64,000 nt of DNA, from NCBI RefSeq assembly GCF_900100385.1, contig NZ_FNFC01000008.1, forward strand, positions 1-64,000. The letters are read 5' to 3'. Of this stretch, positions 50,276 through 59,908 are shown piece by piece; positions within the stretch are counted from its first letter, which is position 1; the number at the start of each line of letters is the position of its first letter. The notes beneath the pieces were generated by a model. It did no database searches and had not been told where the DNA came from. It saw only the letters and a list, made by a program, of their open reading frames with translations. The stretch comes from Halovenus aranensis (GTDB lineage Archaea; Halobacteriota; Halobacteria; Halobacteriales; Haloarculaceae). A program made the translations under genes and the position numbers.

Positions 50276-51637
50276 ATGGAAGCAGTCAACCCAGCGACCG
50301 GCGAAACCGTGGCGACCTACGAGGAACACGGTGACAAAGAGGTCGAACAGTGCCTCGCGATGGCACAGGAGACCTTCGAGGAATGGCGCGAGCGGCCCAT
50401 CCGCGAACGCGAGGAACTGCTGGCAAACGCAGCCGACGTGCTTCGGGAGAACAAGGAGAGATACGGCGAGATAATGACGAAAGAGATGGGCAAACCCATC
50501 TCCGAAGCTGTCGCGGAGGTCGAGAAATGCGCCTGGGCGTGTGACCATTACGCGGAGAACGCAGGAGCGTACCTCGACAGCGAGCAACACCCATCGCCAC
50601 CAGGCACCGCAGTCAGCACCGTTCACGACCCGCTCGGGCCGATTCTCGCCGTGATGCCCTGGAATTTCCCGTTCTGGCAGGTCATCCGATTCGCGGCCCC
50701 GTACCTGACTGCCGGTAACGTTGGACTGCTCAAACACGCCTCGAACGTACCGGGCTGTGCTGTCGCGTTGCAGGAGGTCTTCGAGAAGGCCGGCTACCCC
50801 GACGGCGTCTTCCAGACGCTGCTGGTGGGGTCAGAAACCGTCGACGACGTACTCGCCGACGACCGCGTCAAGGCCGCAACACTGACTGGGAGCGGTCCTG
50901 CAGGGCGAGCCGTCGCCGAAACCGCCGGCCGTCACCTGAAAAAGACCGTTCTCGAACTCGGCGGGAGCGACCCGTTCATCGTCCTCGACGACGCCGATAT
51001 CGACGCCGCCGTCGAGACGGGCGTGCTGGCGCGCACGCAGAACGGCGGCCAGTCCTGTATCGCCGCCAAGCGATTCATCGTCCACGAGGCGGTCTACGAC
51101 GAGTACGTCGACCGACTCGTCTCGGCGTTCGAGTCGCTGACCGTCGGCGACCCGATGGACGAGAAAACAGATGTCGGTGCACAGGCAGACCCCGACCTGA
51201 TGGCCGAGCTACACGACCAGGTTCAGGCGAGCGTCGGCGCCGGCGCGACCTGTCTCACCGGCGGCGAGCCGCTCGACCGAGACGGTGCCTTCTACCCCCC
51301 GACAGTGCTGGCTGACGTTCCCGAGGGCTGTCCCGCCGACAGCGAGGAGACGTTCGGCCCGGTCGCAGCGGTCTACGAGGTCCCAAACGAGACCGAAGCA
51401 ATCGAGAAGGCAAACGACACGCAGTACGGGCTCGGTGCGAGCCTCTGGACGGACGACCGCGACCGTGGCCGTCGACTCGCCCGACAGGTCGAGGCAGGCT
51501 GTGTCTACATCAACGAGATGACGAAATCGGACCCACGGGTCCCGTTCGGTGGTATCAACGACGCCGGCTACGGGAGAGAGCTCTCCGAGGCTGGAATCAA
51601 GGAGTTCGTCAACCGCAAGACAGTCTGGACGCAGTAA
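50276..51637 (+). CDS. NAD(P)-dependent aldehyde dehydrogenase, succinate-semialdehyde type
   Basis: This 453-residue protein from ATG 50276 ([17 protein letters not shown]) has the ALDH parts [51 protein letters not shown] (Glu base), [13 protein letters not shown] (catalytic Cys) and [13 protein letters not shown]. It resembles GabD/succinate-semialdehyde dehydrogenases; substrate specificity is not certain from sequence. The converging MFS gene ends 10 bases beyond. Confidence 0.88.
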   Translation: MEAVNPATGETVATYEEHGDKEVEQCLAMAQETFEEWRERPIREREELLANAADVLRENKERYGEIMTKEMGKPISEAVAEVEKCAWACDHYAENAGAYLDSEQHPSPPGTAVSTVHDPLGPILAVMPWNFPFWQVIRFAAPYLTAGNVGLLKHASNVPGCAVALQEVFEKAGYPDGVFQTLLVGSETVDDVLADDRVKAATLTGSGPAGRAVAETAGRHLKKTVLELGGSDPFIVLDDADIDAAVETGVLARTQNGGQSCIAAKRFIVHEAVYDEYVDRLVSAFESLTVGDPMDEKTDVGAQADPDLMAELHDQVQASVGAGATCLTGGEPLDRDGAFYPPTVLADVPEGCPADSEETFGPVAAVYEVPNETEAIEKANDTQYGLGASLWTDDRDRGRRLARQVEAGCVYINEMTKSDPRVPFGGINDAGYGRELSEAGIKEFVNRKTVWTQ

Positions 51638-51647
51638 CACACCGCCG

Positions 51648-52841
51648 CTACTCACTCACTAACAGCCCCACGGCCACCAGCGTCGCCGTCCCGAGCGTTG
51701 CAAACAACATGAGGAACGCGACCGCAAATCCTGTCCTGTCGGCGACGAATCCGACCGCCGCTGGCGCGACCGCTCCTGCACCCATTAGCGCAGACCGGAC
51801 TGCGCCGATTCCCCCACCCGCCAACGAGTCGGGAAGTAGTGCTTCGAGATACAGTCCACGGACCGGCCGGAAGCCGTGACTACCGAGACCGAATCCGACG
51901 ACACCGAAGGCCCCGAGTATCGGGACGCCCGCGACCGCTGTGTCGACGGCAACCGCAGTGACCAGCAGCCCCAGTGAGACCGTCGCCAGAGTCAGCGTGA
52001 CTGCAACCACCGACAGACGACCGACTCTATCGGCCAGTTCGCCCGTCGCGACCTGAACCACGCTGACGACAAAGAGTACGCTATAGAGCAGGCTCGCGGC
52101 TGTCGGGCCGACATCGACGGCCGCGTCGAGATACAGCGGGAGAAAGGCAACGACGCCGTTGTAGGCAAACGAGAAGCCGAGCGTGACGGCGACGAAGGCG
52201 ACGAACCGCCTGTCGGCAAAGGGCTTCGTGTACGCTCGAACCCCCGGCGTCGTGTGCCCGGTCGAGTCCGTGGCCTGTGGCACTCGGAGAGCCATGGCGG
52301 TACCGAGTGCGAGCCCGCTGAGTGCAGCCGAGCCGAAGATACTCCGCCAGCCGACCCCGACCGCGAGCACACCAGCGACCGCGACAGGCGCAACGACGCC
52401 GCCGAAGGTCCCGAACGAGTCGAAGATACCGAGCGTCCGGCCCGTTCGCGCAGGGTAGGTTCGTGCCAGTAGCGTGATTGCGACGGTCTTGTGTGCGCCG
52501 GTTCCGGCACCCATCACAACCATCGCCGCGACGAGCAGGGCGAAGGGCCCGCCGAGAGTGACAACCCCTGCACCCAGTGCAGTCGTCACGGCACCGCCAG
52601 CAATGACGCGAACTGCGTCGAACCGGTCTGCCAGCAGGCCGGACGGCAACTGCATGACTGCGTAGACGAGCAGGAAGCCGGTAAAGGCCGCACCGACCTC
52701 TGTGTTAGAGACACTGAAGGTCAGTTTCAGCTGGTCGAACAGCGGCGGAAATGCGTATCTGACACCCTTCGCGAGAAACCAGATGCCCGCGACGAGCGCC
52801 AGCACGTCGTAGCTGCCCAGCACGGACCGGCCTCGGAACAT
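51648..52841 (-). CDS. major facilitator superfamily transporter
   Basis: This 397-residue protein from ATG 52841 (GTG 52847 also possible) has twelve predicted membrane segments, with the motif-A region LLADRFDAVRVIAGG in loop 2-3 and a repeat in the second half (GELADRVGRLSVVAV). The N-terminal half opens VLALVAGIWFLAKGVRYAF. Substrate unknown; small-molecule or drug efflux is likely. No regulator is adjacent. Confidence 0.85.
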   Translation of the reverse strand: MFRGRSVLGSYDVLALVAGIWFLAKGVRYAFPPLFDQLKLTFSVSNTEVGAAFTGFLLVYAVMQLPSGLLADRFDAVRVIAGGAVTTALGAGVVTLGGPFALLVAAMVVMGAGTGAHKTVAITLLARTYPARTGRTLGIFDSFGTFGGVVAPVAVAGVLAVGVGWRSIFGSAALSGLALGTAMALRVPQATDSTGHTTPGVRAYTKPFADRRFVAFVAVTLGFSFAYNGVVAFLPLYLDAAVDVGPTAASLLYSVLFVVSVVQVATGELADRVGRLSVVAVTLTLATVSLGLLVTAVAVDTAVAGVPILGAFGVVGFGLGSHGFRPVRGLYLEALLPDSLAGGGIGAVRSALMGAGAVAPAAVGFVADRTGFAVAFLMLFATLGTATLVAVGLLVSE

Positions 52842-52880
52842 AACCACCGGAGGTAACGTGAGGTTCGGGTTTGAAGCTTG

Positions 52881-53993
52881 TCACTGGAACCGCGATAGCT
52901 CTGTCTGTGTGGCGGCCTCGCTGTCCCCCGAGAGGACATACGGGAGAAGGATAGTGACAGCGTTGATTGCCAGAATCAGGAGTATCGGCATGAGAAAGAG
53001 TCCGTAGAATCCGAACAGGACCGGGCCCACGACGTAGGCAATCATCAGGAGACCGCTGTGTGTTGCCTCGCCGCTGAACTGCGCTCGAATGAACAGGTCC
53101 GGGATGAAATCGAGGACGATAGCGCTGTAGACAAAAAGCACGCCGACCGGCCAGACGAGTGTCGGCTCCCCGGCGAGCCAGGCGTTTACCGCCAAACCAC
53201 CCACCAACGGGACGTAGACGAGTTTGATGCCGATGACCGGAATCAGCGTGCCGACGCCGATGAGCGTTCCCGCCAGTGCTGGAAACGGGACAGTTACCAC
53301 ATCGGGGACGAGGAGGTTGTACCCGAGAAACGAGACGATAGCGATAATTCCGGTAACGAAGATGTTTGCGATGTTTCCAAACAGCGTGCTGGACAGCTCC
53401 GTGTCGACCTCTGTGAGATACGTCCTGAGGACTCTGTCACGGTCGTATGTCTCGAGGAACCACTCCCTGATTCGGCCACCGTCAACGAGCATATAATAGA
53501 CTGCGATGACGATAAGAATCAACTGGAGAAAGAGCCCGCTGACGGTGCTCGTCACCTCGAACAGCAGGTTTGCGACGACATCTAAGGACGGAAGTGCCGT
53601 CACATCCGCGAGACTCTCTTCAAGTGAACTCAGGTCGAACGAGCCGATACGCAGGTCGGCCTCGACGTCGTTCTGTACGCCCTCAAGGATGTCGGTATCG
53701 GCGATATAGTTCTGTGCTTCCAGGACGACAATCGCGGCAGTATACCCGATGAGGACAAGAAACGGGACACCGAAGGCGACGAGTGAGAGAAGCGCCCTGG
53801 CCGGTTTCGGAAGGCCGAATCGGTCGAACGTCCGGTAGATTGGGCGGACGGCATAGTAGAGGAACACGGCGAACACAAGTGTCGGGAGAAACGCCACGCC
53901 AACGTACGCAAGCACACCGAAGAGGATGAGAACAGCAAGTCCGATACTGCCGCGCCAGGCGAGTTCGCGGGTCAGTTCCATCGTTGTCGGCAT
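52881..53993 (-). CDS. AI-2E/PerM-family membrane transporter
   Basis: This 370-residue protein has paired N-terminal membrane helices (GLAVLILFGVLAYVGVAFLP), a soluble-like centre (about 80-170), and C-terminal helices with the family piece VGTLIPVIGIKLVYVPLV and AYVVGPVLFGFYGLFLMPI. The family exports small molecules; bacterial members act on autoinducer-2 or Na+/H+. The inverted repeat 54018-54036 lies 25 bases upstream of the start. Confidence 0.82.
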   Translation of the reverse strand: MPTTMELTRELAWRGSIGLAVLILFGVLAYVGVAFLPTLVFAVFLYYAVRPIYRTFDRFGLPKPARALLSLVAFGVPFLVLIGYTAAIVVLEAQNYIADTDILEGVQNDVEADLRIGSFDLSSLEESLADVTALPSLDVVANLLFEVTSTVSGLFLQLILIVIAVYYMLVDGGRIREWFLETYDRDRVLRTYLTEVDTELSSTLFGNIANIFVTGIIAIVSFLGYNLLVPDVVTVPFPALAGTLIGVGTLIPVIGIKLVYVPLVGGLAVNAWLAGEPTLVWPVGVLFVYSAIVLDFIPDLFIRAQFSGEATHSGLLMIAYVVGPVLFGFYGLFLMPILLILAINAVTILLPYVLSGDSEAATQTELSRFQ

Positions 53994-54017
53994 ACTCTTG
54001 TCGGATATTTCACTGTA

Positions 54018-54036
54018 CCGGTCTCGTTCAGACCGG
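54018..54036. promoter_or_regulatory. inverted repeat between the permease and sod
   Basis: CCGGTCT (54018-54024) and AGACCGG (54030-54036) are perfect 7-base arms around CGTTC. The site is 25 bases upstream of the leftward AI-2E permease and 195 bases before sod. It is a plausible operator for the permease or a shared regulator site. Confidence 0.4.
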
Positions 54037-54207
54037 ACTCACGACGCAATCAGAACCACAACAGGGGGTGCGAGGACTGTGGGAGGCGTGTTTCGAGCAG
54101 CCTGGCGCTGTCCCCGAAATGCCCGAAATTTCGTATAAGAGACCCTACGTAAATGAATTTCAGCGAGTTTTGTTCCGGCTTCTCAACCTTTTAGTGGATA
54201 CCAGTCA

Positions 54208-54224
54208 ATTGTACAATCTGGAGG
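54208..54224 (+). promoter_or_regulatory. sod leader: palindrome and Shine-Dalgarno
   Basis: ATTGTACAAT (54208-54217) is a perfect 10-base palindrome just before TGGAGGA, whose GGAGG (54220-54224) is a textbook ribosome-binding site 6 bases from the ATG at 54231. A clear Shine-Dalgarno is unusual here, where most genes look leaderless. A TATA-like CTTTTAG is near 54188. Confidence 0.55.
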
Positions 54225-54230
54225 AACATC

Positions 54231-54842
54231 ATGTCAGAACATTCCAACCCGGAACTGCCCGAACTGCCCTACGAGTACGACGCGCTGGAGCCACACATCT
54301 CCGAACAGGTCGTCACCTGGCATCACGACACCCATCATCAGGGGTACGTGAACGGCCTCGACTCTGCCGAGGAGACCCTGGCCGAGAACCGTGAGGACGG
54401 TGACTTCGGCTCCAGCGGCTCCGCGATGCGCGACGTAACCCACAACGGCTGTGGCCACTACCTCCACACGCTGTTCTGGGAGAACATGCACCCCGACGGG
54501 GGCGGCGAGCCCGAGGGCGAACTCCGTGACCGTATCGAAGAAGACTTCGGCTCCTACGAGGGCTGGAAAGGCGAGTTCGAGGCCGCTGCCGGTGCCGCAG
54601 GCGGCTGGGCGCTGCTCGTCTACGACCCCGTCGCGAAACAGCTTCGCAACGTCGTGGTCGACAAACACGACCAAGGTGCGCTCTGGGGCGCACACCCAGT
54701 TCTGGCTCTCGACGTGTGGGAACACTCCTACTACTACGATTACGGGCCGGACCGCGGCGAGTTCATCGACAACTTCTTCGAGGTTGTCAACTGGGACAAG
54801 GCCGCCGAAGAGTACGAGACCTGCCTCGCTCACTTCGAGTAA
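54231..54842 (+). CDS. sod: superoxide dismutase (Mn/Fe)
   Basis: This 203-residue protein has the Fe/Mn SOD pieces LPYEYDALEPHISEQVVTWHHDTHHQGYVN (shown in parts: EQVVTWHHDTHHQGYVNG), NGCGHYLHTLFWENM (metal His), AAAGAAGGWALLVYDPV, and DVWEHSYYYDYG (metal Asp and His). The four metal ligands are in place. It removes superoxide in the cytoplasm. It has its own SD site. Confidence 0.96.
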   Translation: MSEHSNPELPELPYEYDALEPHISEQVVTWHHDTHHQGYVNGLDSAEETLAENREDGDFGSSGSAMRDVTHNGCGHYLHTLFWENMHPDGGGEPEGELRDRIEEDFGSYEGWKGEFEAAAGAAGGWALLVYDPVAKQLRNVVVDKHDQGALWGAHPVLALDVWEHSYYYDYGPDRGEFIDNFFEVVNWDKAAEEYETCLAHFE

Positions 54843-54846
54843 CGCG

Positions 54847-55908
54847 TCACTCGTTGTTCGCGTTCACCGCGCAGGCGTCAGGGGCGACGGTGACATTCGA
54901 GAACTCGAACCGTGCCCCGCCGCTTTGACTCTCCGTGACCGAGAGGTCCCAGTTGTGTGCGTCGGTGATGTTGTCGACGATGGCGAGACCGAGGCCGGTG
55001 CCGCTGTCGCTTCCGGTCTCTCCCGGTTCGCGGAAGCGTCCGCGTTTCGCGTCGGGAATACCTGGGCCGTCGTCTTCGATGAAGAAGCCGTCTGACAGTT
55101 CACCGACGGTGACACGCACGTCGGGGCCGCCGTGGTCGATGGCGTTGCGAAAGAGATTCTCGAACACGTGTAACAGCGCGTCCGGGTTCGCCTCGATTGC
55201 GGCAGTCGTCTCGACATGGAGTGTCGCTGTGTCGGTGTCGACGTGTTCCCAGCACTGCTCGGCAAGTTCGTCGAGTTCGACCGCCGAGACCTCGCCCACC
55301 GCGTCTCCCTGGCTGGCGACGACGAGGACGCCGGTGATGATATCTTGCATCCGGTGAAGCGCCTGCTGTGTGCTTTCGAGATGCGGGTCAAGTCCGGGGT
55401 CGTCGTTTAGCTCGCTGACTGCGTTCGTCCGCCCGATAGCGACATCGAGCGGGTTCCGGAGGTCGTGCGAGACGAGACTCGCGAACTTGTCCAACTTCTC
55501 GGCCTCGTGTTCCATGGCGGCCTCGCTCGCCTCGTGAAACAGCACCAGCGACCCGTCTACGTCGGCGGGCGCGGTGACTGAGACGGTGTACCGTGTTCCT
55601 GTAGCGGATTCGGCGGTGCCGCCGCCGTCGGTCACCTGCTGGTAGAGGTCGGGATGGTCAGAAAGAGCAGCGTCGAGCGATGCCCCCGTGGGGTCGGAGC
55701 CGGTCAGTTGCTGGAAGGCATCGTTCGAGTACCCGATGATTTCCTCGGAGTCGTAGTACGCTATCGGTTCCGTGGTGACAGTTAGGAGTCGCTTTAGGTC
55801 GTCGTCCTCGCGGGAAGACACGGTTAATTTCAGCCACGCCAGGAGACCGCCCAGCGTGGCACAGACCCCAAAGAGCACACCAAGCAACCCCCAGACTGCA
55901 CCATCCAT
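54847..55908 (-). CDS. PAS-containing histidine kinase
   Basis: This 353-residue protein from ATG 55908 (MDGAVWGLLGVLFGVC) has a single N-terminal membrane helix, then a PAS domain (about 45-140; TEPIAYYDSEEIIGYSNDAF) and a HisKA domain with phospho-His in FASLVSHDLRNPLDVAI. The HATPase part has FENLFRNAIDHGG, IEDDGPGIPDAKRG and GTGLGLAIVDNITD. No response regulator is adjacent. The signal is unknown. Confidence 0.9.
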   Translation of the reverse strand: MDGAVWGLLGVLFGVCATLGGLLAWLKLTVSSREDDDLKRLLTVTTEPIAYYDSEEIIGYSNDAFQQLTGSDPTGASLDAALSDHPDLYQQVTDGGGTAESATGTRYTVSVTAPADVDGSLVLFHEASEAAMEHEAEKLDKFASLVSHDLRNPLDVAIGRTNAVSELNDDPGLDPHLESTQQALHRMQDIITGVLVVASQGDAVGEVSAVELDELAEQCWEHVDTDTATLHVETTAAIEANPDALLHVFENLFRNAIDHGGPDVRVTVGELSDGFFIEDDGPGIPDAKRGRFREPGETGSDSGTGLGLAIVDNITDAHNWDLSVTESQSGGARFEFSNVTVAPDACAVNANNE

Positions 55909-56028
55909 TGGAGTCACCTTAGAGATTCCACCTGTTATGTTCGGAGCCAACTTAGTAAGGTATTCGGACTGAGACGGACGCTGTCCCGGGACCGATGTGT
56001 TTACACAGCGGTCGAGAGTACGGTCGGT

Positions 56029-56298
56029 ATGCCGATTCACAGAGAGGAGGTCGACGACCTCCGTCCGCTCGAATTTCGAGAGCCAGCAGAAGTGCTAGAG
56101 ACAGACAAGCTGTACACCATCTACGAGATTGCCCGGCTGTTGCAAGGGCTCGACGTGAACGCAGAACTCGACGTCGAGACCGAAAACGTCCTGCTGGACT
56201 GGGCGATTCCCTGGATGATGACTCACACAGAAGAGTTCGTCTTCGCCGAGCCACGCGATGACTCCGAGCCGGGTTACTACGGTCTCGCGACCGAGTGA
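56029..56298 (+). CDS. small acidic haloarchaeal protein
   Basis: This 89-residue protein begins MPIHREEVDDLRPLEFREP and has ETDKLYTIYEIARLLQGLDV, with a helical centre and an acidic end FAEPRDDSEPGYYGLATE. It belongs to a family of haloarchaeal proteins of unknown function. It ends 1 base before the convergent MBL-fold gene. No motif suggests an activity. Confidence 0.65.
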   Translation: MPIHREEVDDLRPLEFREPAEVLETDKLYTIYEIARLLQGLDVNAELDVETENVLLDWAIPWMMTHTEEFVFAEPRDDSEPGYYGLATE

Positions 56299-56299
56299 C

Positions 56300-56878
56300 T
56301 CACCCCATCTTCGCCGCCTGGAGCGCGAGTTCGACGTCCGTATAGGGGTTTGTAGTGACGCTTGGCCCGTGGCCAGTGTGTAGTTCAGCGAGAGTCTCGT
56401 CGATTCGTCCGAGGACGCGCTCGACGCTCTCGATAAGGGCAGTCCGGTCACCTTCTTCGAGGTCGGTTCGTCCGAACCCGCCGTTAGCAAAGACCAGGTC
56501 ACCCGCGAACAGGACCCCGGCATCAGCGCTGTAGAGACAGAGGTGGTCGTCCTTGTGACCGGGCGTATGCAGTGCCTCGTAATCGTGGTCGCCGAGCTGG
56601 ACGTTCCCACCGTCGCCGAGTTCGTGGTCCACGCCGGGCTGGTCGGTGTCGTACCCCCAGACGTCGACCCCGAACGCGTCGACGACCGCACCGAGGTTGC
56701 CGACGTGGTCTGGATGAGTATGTGTCAGGACGACAGCGTCGATATCGTCGGTGTATTCGGTAACCCGCTCGACGACATCGAACTCGTTGCCGACATCGAC
56801 GAGGACAGTTCGCTCGCCGGTGACGAGGAAGGTGTTGCTCGTGAATCCAGCGGCTGTCGCGGCAAGGTTCTGAATCAT
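56300..56878 (-). CDS. metallo-beta-lactamase-fold hydrolase
   Basis: This 192-residue protein has the HxHxDH motif THTHPDHVGNLGAVVDAFG, then EALHTPGHKDDHLCLYSADA, FAGDLVFANGGFGRTDLEEG and HTGHGPSV. It resembles small glyoxalase II-like or lactonase-like hydrolases with two zinc ions. It is the last gene of the leftward group from 60.7 kb, 37 bases after the lipoprotein gene; whether they share a function is unclear. Confidence 0.85.
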   Translation of the reverse strand: MIQNLAATAAGFTSNTFLVTGERTVLVDVGNEFDVVERVTEYTDDIDAVVLTHTHPDHVGNLGAVVDAFGVDVWGYDTDQPGVDHELGDGGNVQLGDHDYEALHTPGHKDDHLCLYSADAGVLFAGDLVFANGGFGRTDLEEGDRTALIESVERVLGRIDETLAELHTGHGPSVTTNPYTDVELALQAAKMG

Positions 56879-56915
56879 AGGTGGGGTTACGCGGGCCGTG
56901 GTTTGGATATGTCGG

Positions 56916-57455
56916 TTACTCCTCCGGGGGATTGCCGACGACAGTTGTCAGCGGCGGTGTCGTCCAGACGCGTTCCTCGTCGTTCGAGAGATGAAAGAGC
57001 AGTTTACCCCTCCCGGTGCTGGTCCCGTGGAAGTTCAGCGTCGAACCGAGCACTTCGACTTCGAGCATGTCCGCTGGCGTGTCTTCGGTCCGCGTGATTT
57101 CGAGGTGGAACTGTTCGTCCTCGCCGAGCGGTATCACCTCGTCGTCGGCGTTGTAAACGCGCGCCTCAACCGGCCGGTAGCCGTCGAGTGGCACTTCGAA
57201 GGCCACAAAGTGCCAGTGACTGAAGTCCTCGTGGTAGTGGACCTCGGCGACCCGATTGTCGGTGTCGGGCTCGTACAGCCGAATCGGGAAATACGAGCGC
57301 AGCGTCTCGCCGCCGAGCTGTCTCGCTTCCTCTACTTCTTCGGGCGTCGCTGTCGGCTCCTCGCCGGAACCACCGCCGGTACAGCCCGCCAGCCCGGCAA
57401 CACTGGCCCCGCCAAGCCCCGCGAGAAATGCCCGTCTGCTGGTGCCGTCGCTCAT
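56916..57455 (-). CDS. Tat-type lipoprotein, His-rich, possible metal carrier
   Basis: This 179-residue protein has a twin-arginine signal with lipobox (SRRAFLAGLGGASVAGLAGC; Cys near 25). The mature part has a His cluster HYHEDFSHWHFVAFEVP and later FHLEITRTEDTPADMLEVEV, GSTLNFHGTSTGRGKLLFHL, i.e. several His and Met positions suited to binding a metal. It overlaps the next upstream gene by 4 bases (ATGA). I do not recognise the family; metal binding is inferred from composition and neighbours. Confidence 0.65.
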   Translation of the reverse strand: MSDGTSRRAFLAGLGGASVAGLAGCTGGGSGEEPTATPEEVEEARQLGGETLRSYFPIRLYEPDTDNRVAEVHYHEDFSHWHFVAFEVPLDGYRPVEARVYNADDEVIPLGEDEQFHLEITRTEDTPADMLEVEVLGSTLNFHGTSTGRGKLLFHLSNDEERVWTTPPLTTVVGNPPEE

Positions 57456-58603
57456 TGTGGCACCTCTATCTCCATGGGCGGCATGTCGAGAAACGCAGTC
57501 TCGTATCCCTGATGTCTGGCGACCTGTGGCGGCCCATCGACCGCGAGTTCGAGGCTATCTCCCGGCGAGAGAGAGCCAGTCAGACCGTAGTGATGGCCGA
57601 CATCGCTGTCCAGCGTCTGGACTAACTCTCCCTCGAGTGCTCCTGAGACAGAAAGCGCCATGTCCGCCAGTGGGATGCGGTTGTACGGTGTCCGGGGTGA
57701 GACGAGTAGGTAGCCACCGTCGCTCAGGTGTGTGTCGGTCAGATAGCGGACGACAAACGTCGCATCGCCACTCGTCGGTTCCCCGAGAGAACGGCCGGGA
57801 TAGCCATCGGGCGGTCGAACCGCGTTCCCGCCACTCGTCTCGTCTCCGCCGGAACCGTGACCCATCATCGGCTCTAATGCGTCGCGTTCGCCCCACCGGC
57901 TTTCGTCGAGGAACTCTACACCATCGACGATTTCACGCTGGAAGTCACGGTCGAAATCGAAGCCGAACGAGACAGTTCGTCTGGTATCGAATCGGTCGGC
58001 GAACTCTCCAGTTCGTCGAACCGTCATCGGGGAGAGGTCGACCTCGACGGTGTAGCTGCCCGGTTCGCGAATCGGGATGTTGTCGCCGAAGTGAAACCCC
58101 ATCGTCTGTGAAATCATCGGCCACGGCGAGAGTGTCTCCCTGACCTGGCCGTCTCGGAGAATCCGCACCTGGGCCCCGACATCGGCCGGGAGTACGGCGC
58201 CGGTCTCGCTGTCCCGGACCGAGAACATCAGATGGAGGCCCTGCACGTTCGGGCGGACGAGTTCGGGGTCTGTGCCAGTCACCAGCCAGAACCGATGTGG
58301 GTAGCTGAGCATCGGCGCGACAGTGTACGGCCCCGACTCGACGGTATCGAGATGGGTCATCGACGTGCGGTGGGTCGGCAGGTAGACCGCGTCGGGCGGG
58401 TCACTCACCCGCGGCGTCTGTGGGACGTTCTCAGAATCGGTCACCTCCGGCGGTTCGGGCGTGCTCTCGGTGGGCTCGTCGTTCGACTCCTCGCCGCCGA
58501 GGCAACCGGCCAGGCCAGCGGTCACTGTCCCGGCAGTCGCCACGAGGAGGCGTCTCCGCGAGGTGCTGTGCGTTCGGTCGACTGGAGTATCGTCTCGTGT
58601 CAT
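57452..58603 (-). CDS. Tat-type lipoprotein, possible Tp34/P19-like metal-binding protein
   Basis: This 383-residue protein has a twin-arginine signal and lipobox (STSRRRLLVATAGTVTAGLAGC). Two beta-rich domains follow: about 75-195 (DTVESGPYTVAPMLSYPHRF; DNIPIREPGSYTVEVDLSPM), then about 240-383 (YLTDTHLSDGGYLLVSPR; GHHYGLTGSLSPGDSLELAV). A Met/His stretch PMMGHGSGG lies between. The architecture recalls the P19/Tp34 iron- and copper-binding proteins but the match is weak. It is coupled with the previous gene and the DyP-like gene. Confidence 0.6.
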   Translation of the reverse strand: MTRDDTPVDRTHSTSRRRLLVATAGTVTAGLAGCLGGEESNDEPTESTPEPPEVTDSENVPQTPRVSDPPDAVYLPTHRTSMTHLDTVESGPYTVAPMLSYPHRFWLVTGTDPELVRPNVQGLHLMFSVRDSETGAVLPADVGAQVRILRDGQVRETLSPWPMISQTMGFHFGDNIPIREPGSYTVEVDLSPMTVRRTGEFADRFDTRRTVSFGFDFDRDFQREIVDGVEFLDESRWGERDALEPMMGHGSGGDETSGGNAVRPPDGYPGRSLGEPTSGDATFVVRYLTDTHLSDGGYLLVSPRTPYNRIPLADMALSVSGALEGELVQTLDSDVGHHYGLTGSLSPGDSLELAVDGPPQVARHQGYETAFLDMPPMEIEVPQ

Positions 58604-58606
58604 AAT

Positions 58607-59851
58607 TCAGGCCGTCGGAAGTGCCCGCTTCTCCCGGGGTGGGACGAGGAAGTTCCCTCGGCGGCGGACGAAGATATACTGCAGGATACCGTTGTTCAGG
58701 CGCTGGCCGACCCCTTCGCCCGCGATGTCTTCGCCGGCCATCGCCCGTCGAGCGCGAACGAAGTCCCCGATTTGGCGCTGGTGAGCCAGAAAGTGCACAC
58801 CCGGCTGGTCGCCGTCGACGGTGTTGAAATCCCGCCGGAGCAGGGGCGGTGTCCCGTCGTCGTCGCGGGCCCGCGCCGTCTTCTGTGCGTGGCCGACCGT
58901 CCCGAACTCTCGGGCGTCTTCGGCCGTATCGTCGGCTATCTCGCCAGCCACACCGGTCGACGCGCCGAGGCGCTCACCGACCGAGCCGACCCGCTCCTCT
59001 TTGGCGTGGTCTGGACTGAACAGCTTGGCGACCCGCTGGAAGTGGTTGTCCTGTTCGAACCAGGTGCGAAGCTGGAGCGTCAGCGACTCGACGTGGGTCG
59101 TCGTTCCGCCGGCGTACGGTCCCTCAGATATCGTGACGCGGGACTCGGGGGCCTGACTCTCGGCGAATCCCGACCGAAAGCCCATGAAAAACGGCGCCTC
59201 GTCAGGCACTGATTCGGGGACGCCGGGCATATCGGTGTGGTCTGCCGGCAGTCCCGCGCCGACGAATCCGGTCCGGCGTGGCTCCCCGCGCTCGAAGACG
59301 CCTTCGAAAGTGGCCTCCATCTCGGTGTCGTTCGGGGTGACCTCGCCGAACAGCGCCTCCTCGGCTTCGAGGACGACGTTGGCGTTGTCACTCGCAAGGT
59401 GGACGAGCGAATCGAAGTCGTCGAACTCCGGGGACTCGATTGTGGTCAGGGCCTCAGGTTCAGGTAGCGGCGGGTCTGTGCCGACTGTCTCGAAATACGA
59501 CGGGGAGTATCCCATCGTGAACAACAGGCCGTCGTTGTCGTATGCGTATGCCGACTCCAGGGACCGCAGTGCGGACTCGACCTGTGCTCTGCTGTCGTCG
59601 TCGACGTCGGCGGTCAGTTCCAGGGCGAGGAGTACGTGATGTTCTGGATTTTGCGGATTTCCGTCGTCGTCTGTCGCGAGCGCATCGTTCCAGGCGTGCT
59701 GGCGCTGCGGCCGCGCGTCGGGGTCACCTGTCGGGACGGGAGAGTCGCCCGAGCTGTCGAGACAGGCCGACAGTGCGGCCGTCCCACCGGCGGCCACCAG
59801 CGCCCGAAGGTAGTCCCGGCGTGAGAGCTCTGACGAGTCTGGCAGGTCCAT
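58607..59851 (-). CDS. DyP-type peroxidase homologue, Tat-exported, altered GXXDG motif
   Basis: This 414-residue protein has a twin-arginine signal (LSRRDYLRALVAAGGTAALSAC; a lipobox Cys). It matches the EfeB/DyP fold by the C-terminal haem segment (TVGHAQKTARARDDDGTPPL with candidate proximal His; RRDFNTVDGDQPGVHFLAHQ; FVRARRAM). The region normally GFKDG reads MGFRSGFAES, with Ser in place of the catalytic Asp. It may therefore not be a normal peroxidase; a structural haem or iron-binding role is possible. The adjacent lipoproteins and permease suggest metal acquisition. Confidence 0.7.
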   Translation of the reverse strand: MDLPDSSELSRRDYLRALVAAGGTAALSACLDSSGDSPVPTGDPDARPQRQHAWNDALATDDDGNPQNPEHHVLLALELTADVDDDSRAQVESALRSLESAYAYDNDGLLFTMGYSPSYFETVGTDPPLPEPEALTTIESPEFDDFDSLVHLASDNANVVLEAEEALFGEVTPNDTEMEATFEGVFERGEPRRTGFVGAGLPADHTDMPGVPESVPDEAPFFMGFRSGFAESQAPESRVTISEGPYAGGTTTHVESLTLQLRTWFEQDNHFQRVAKLFSPDHAKEERVGSVGERLGASTGVAGEIADDTAEDAREFGTVGHAQKTARARDDDGTPPLLRRDFNTVDGDQPGVHFLAHQRQIGDFVRARRAMAGEDIAGEGVGQRLNNGILQYIFVRRRGNFLVPPREKRALPTA

Positions 59852-59908
59852 GAAAGTAACATACGAACTCCATCGGTTTTCAGGTTGTGGTGTGACAGTC
59901 GAACGCGC

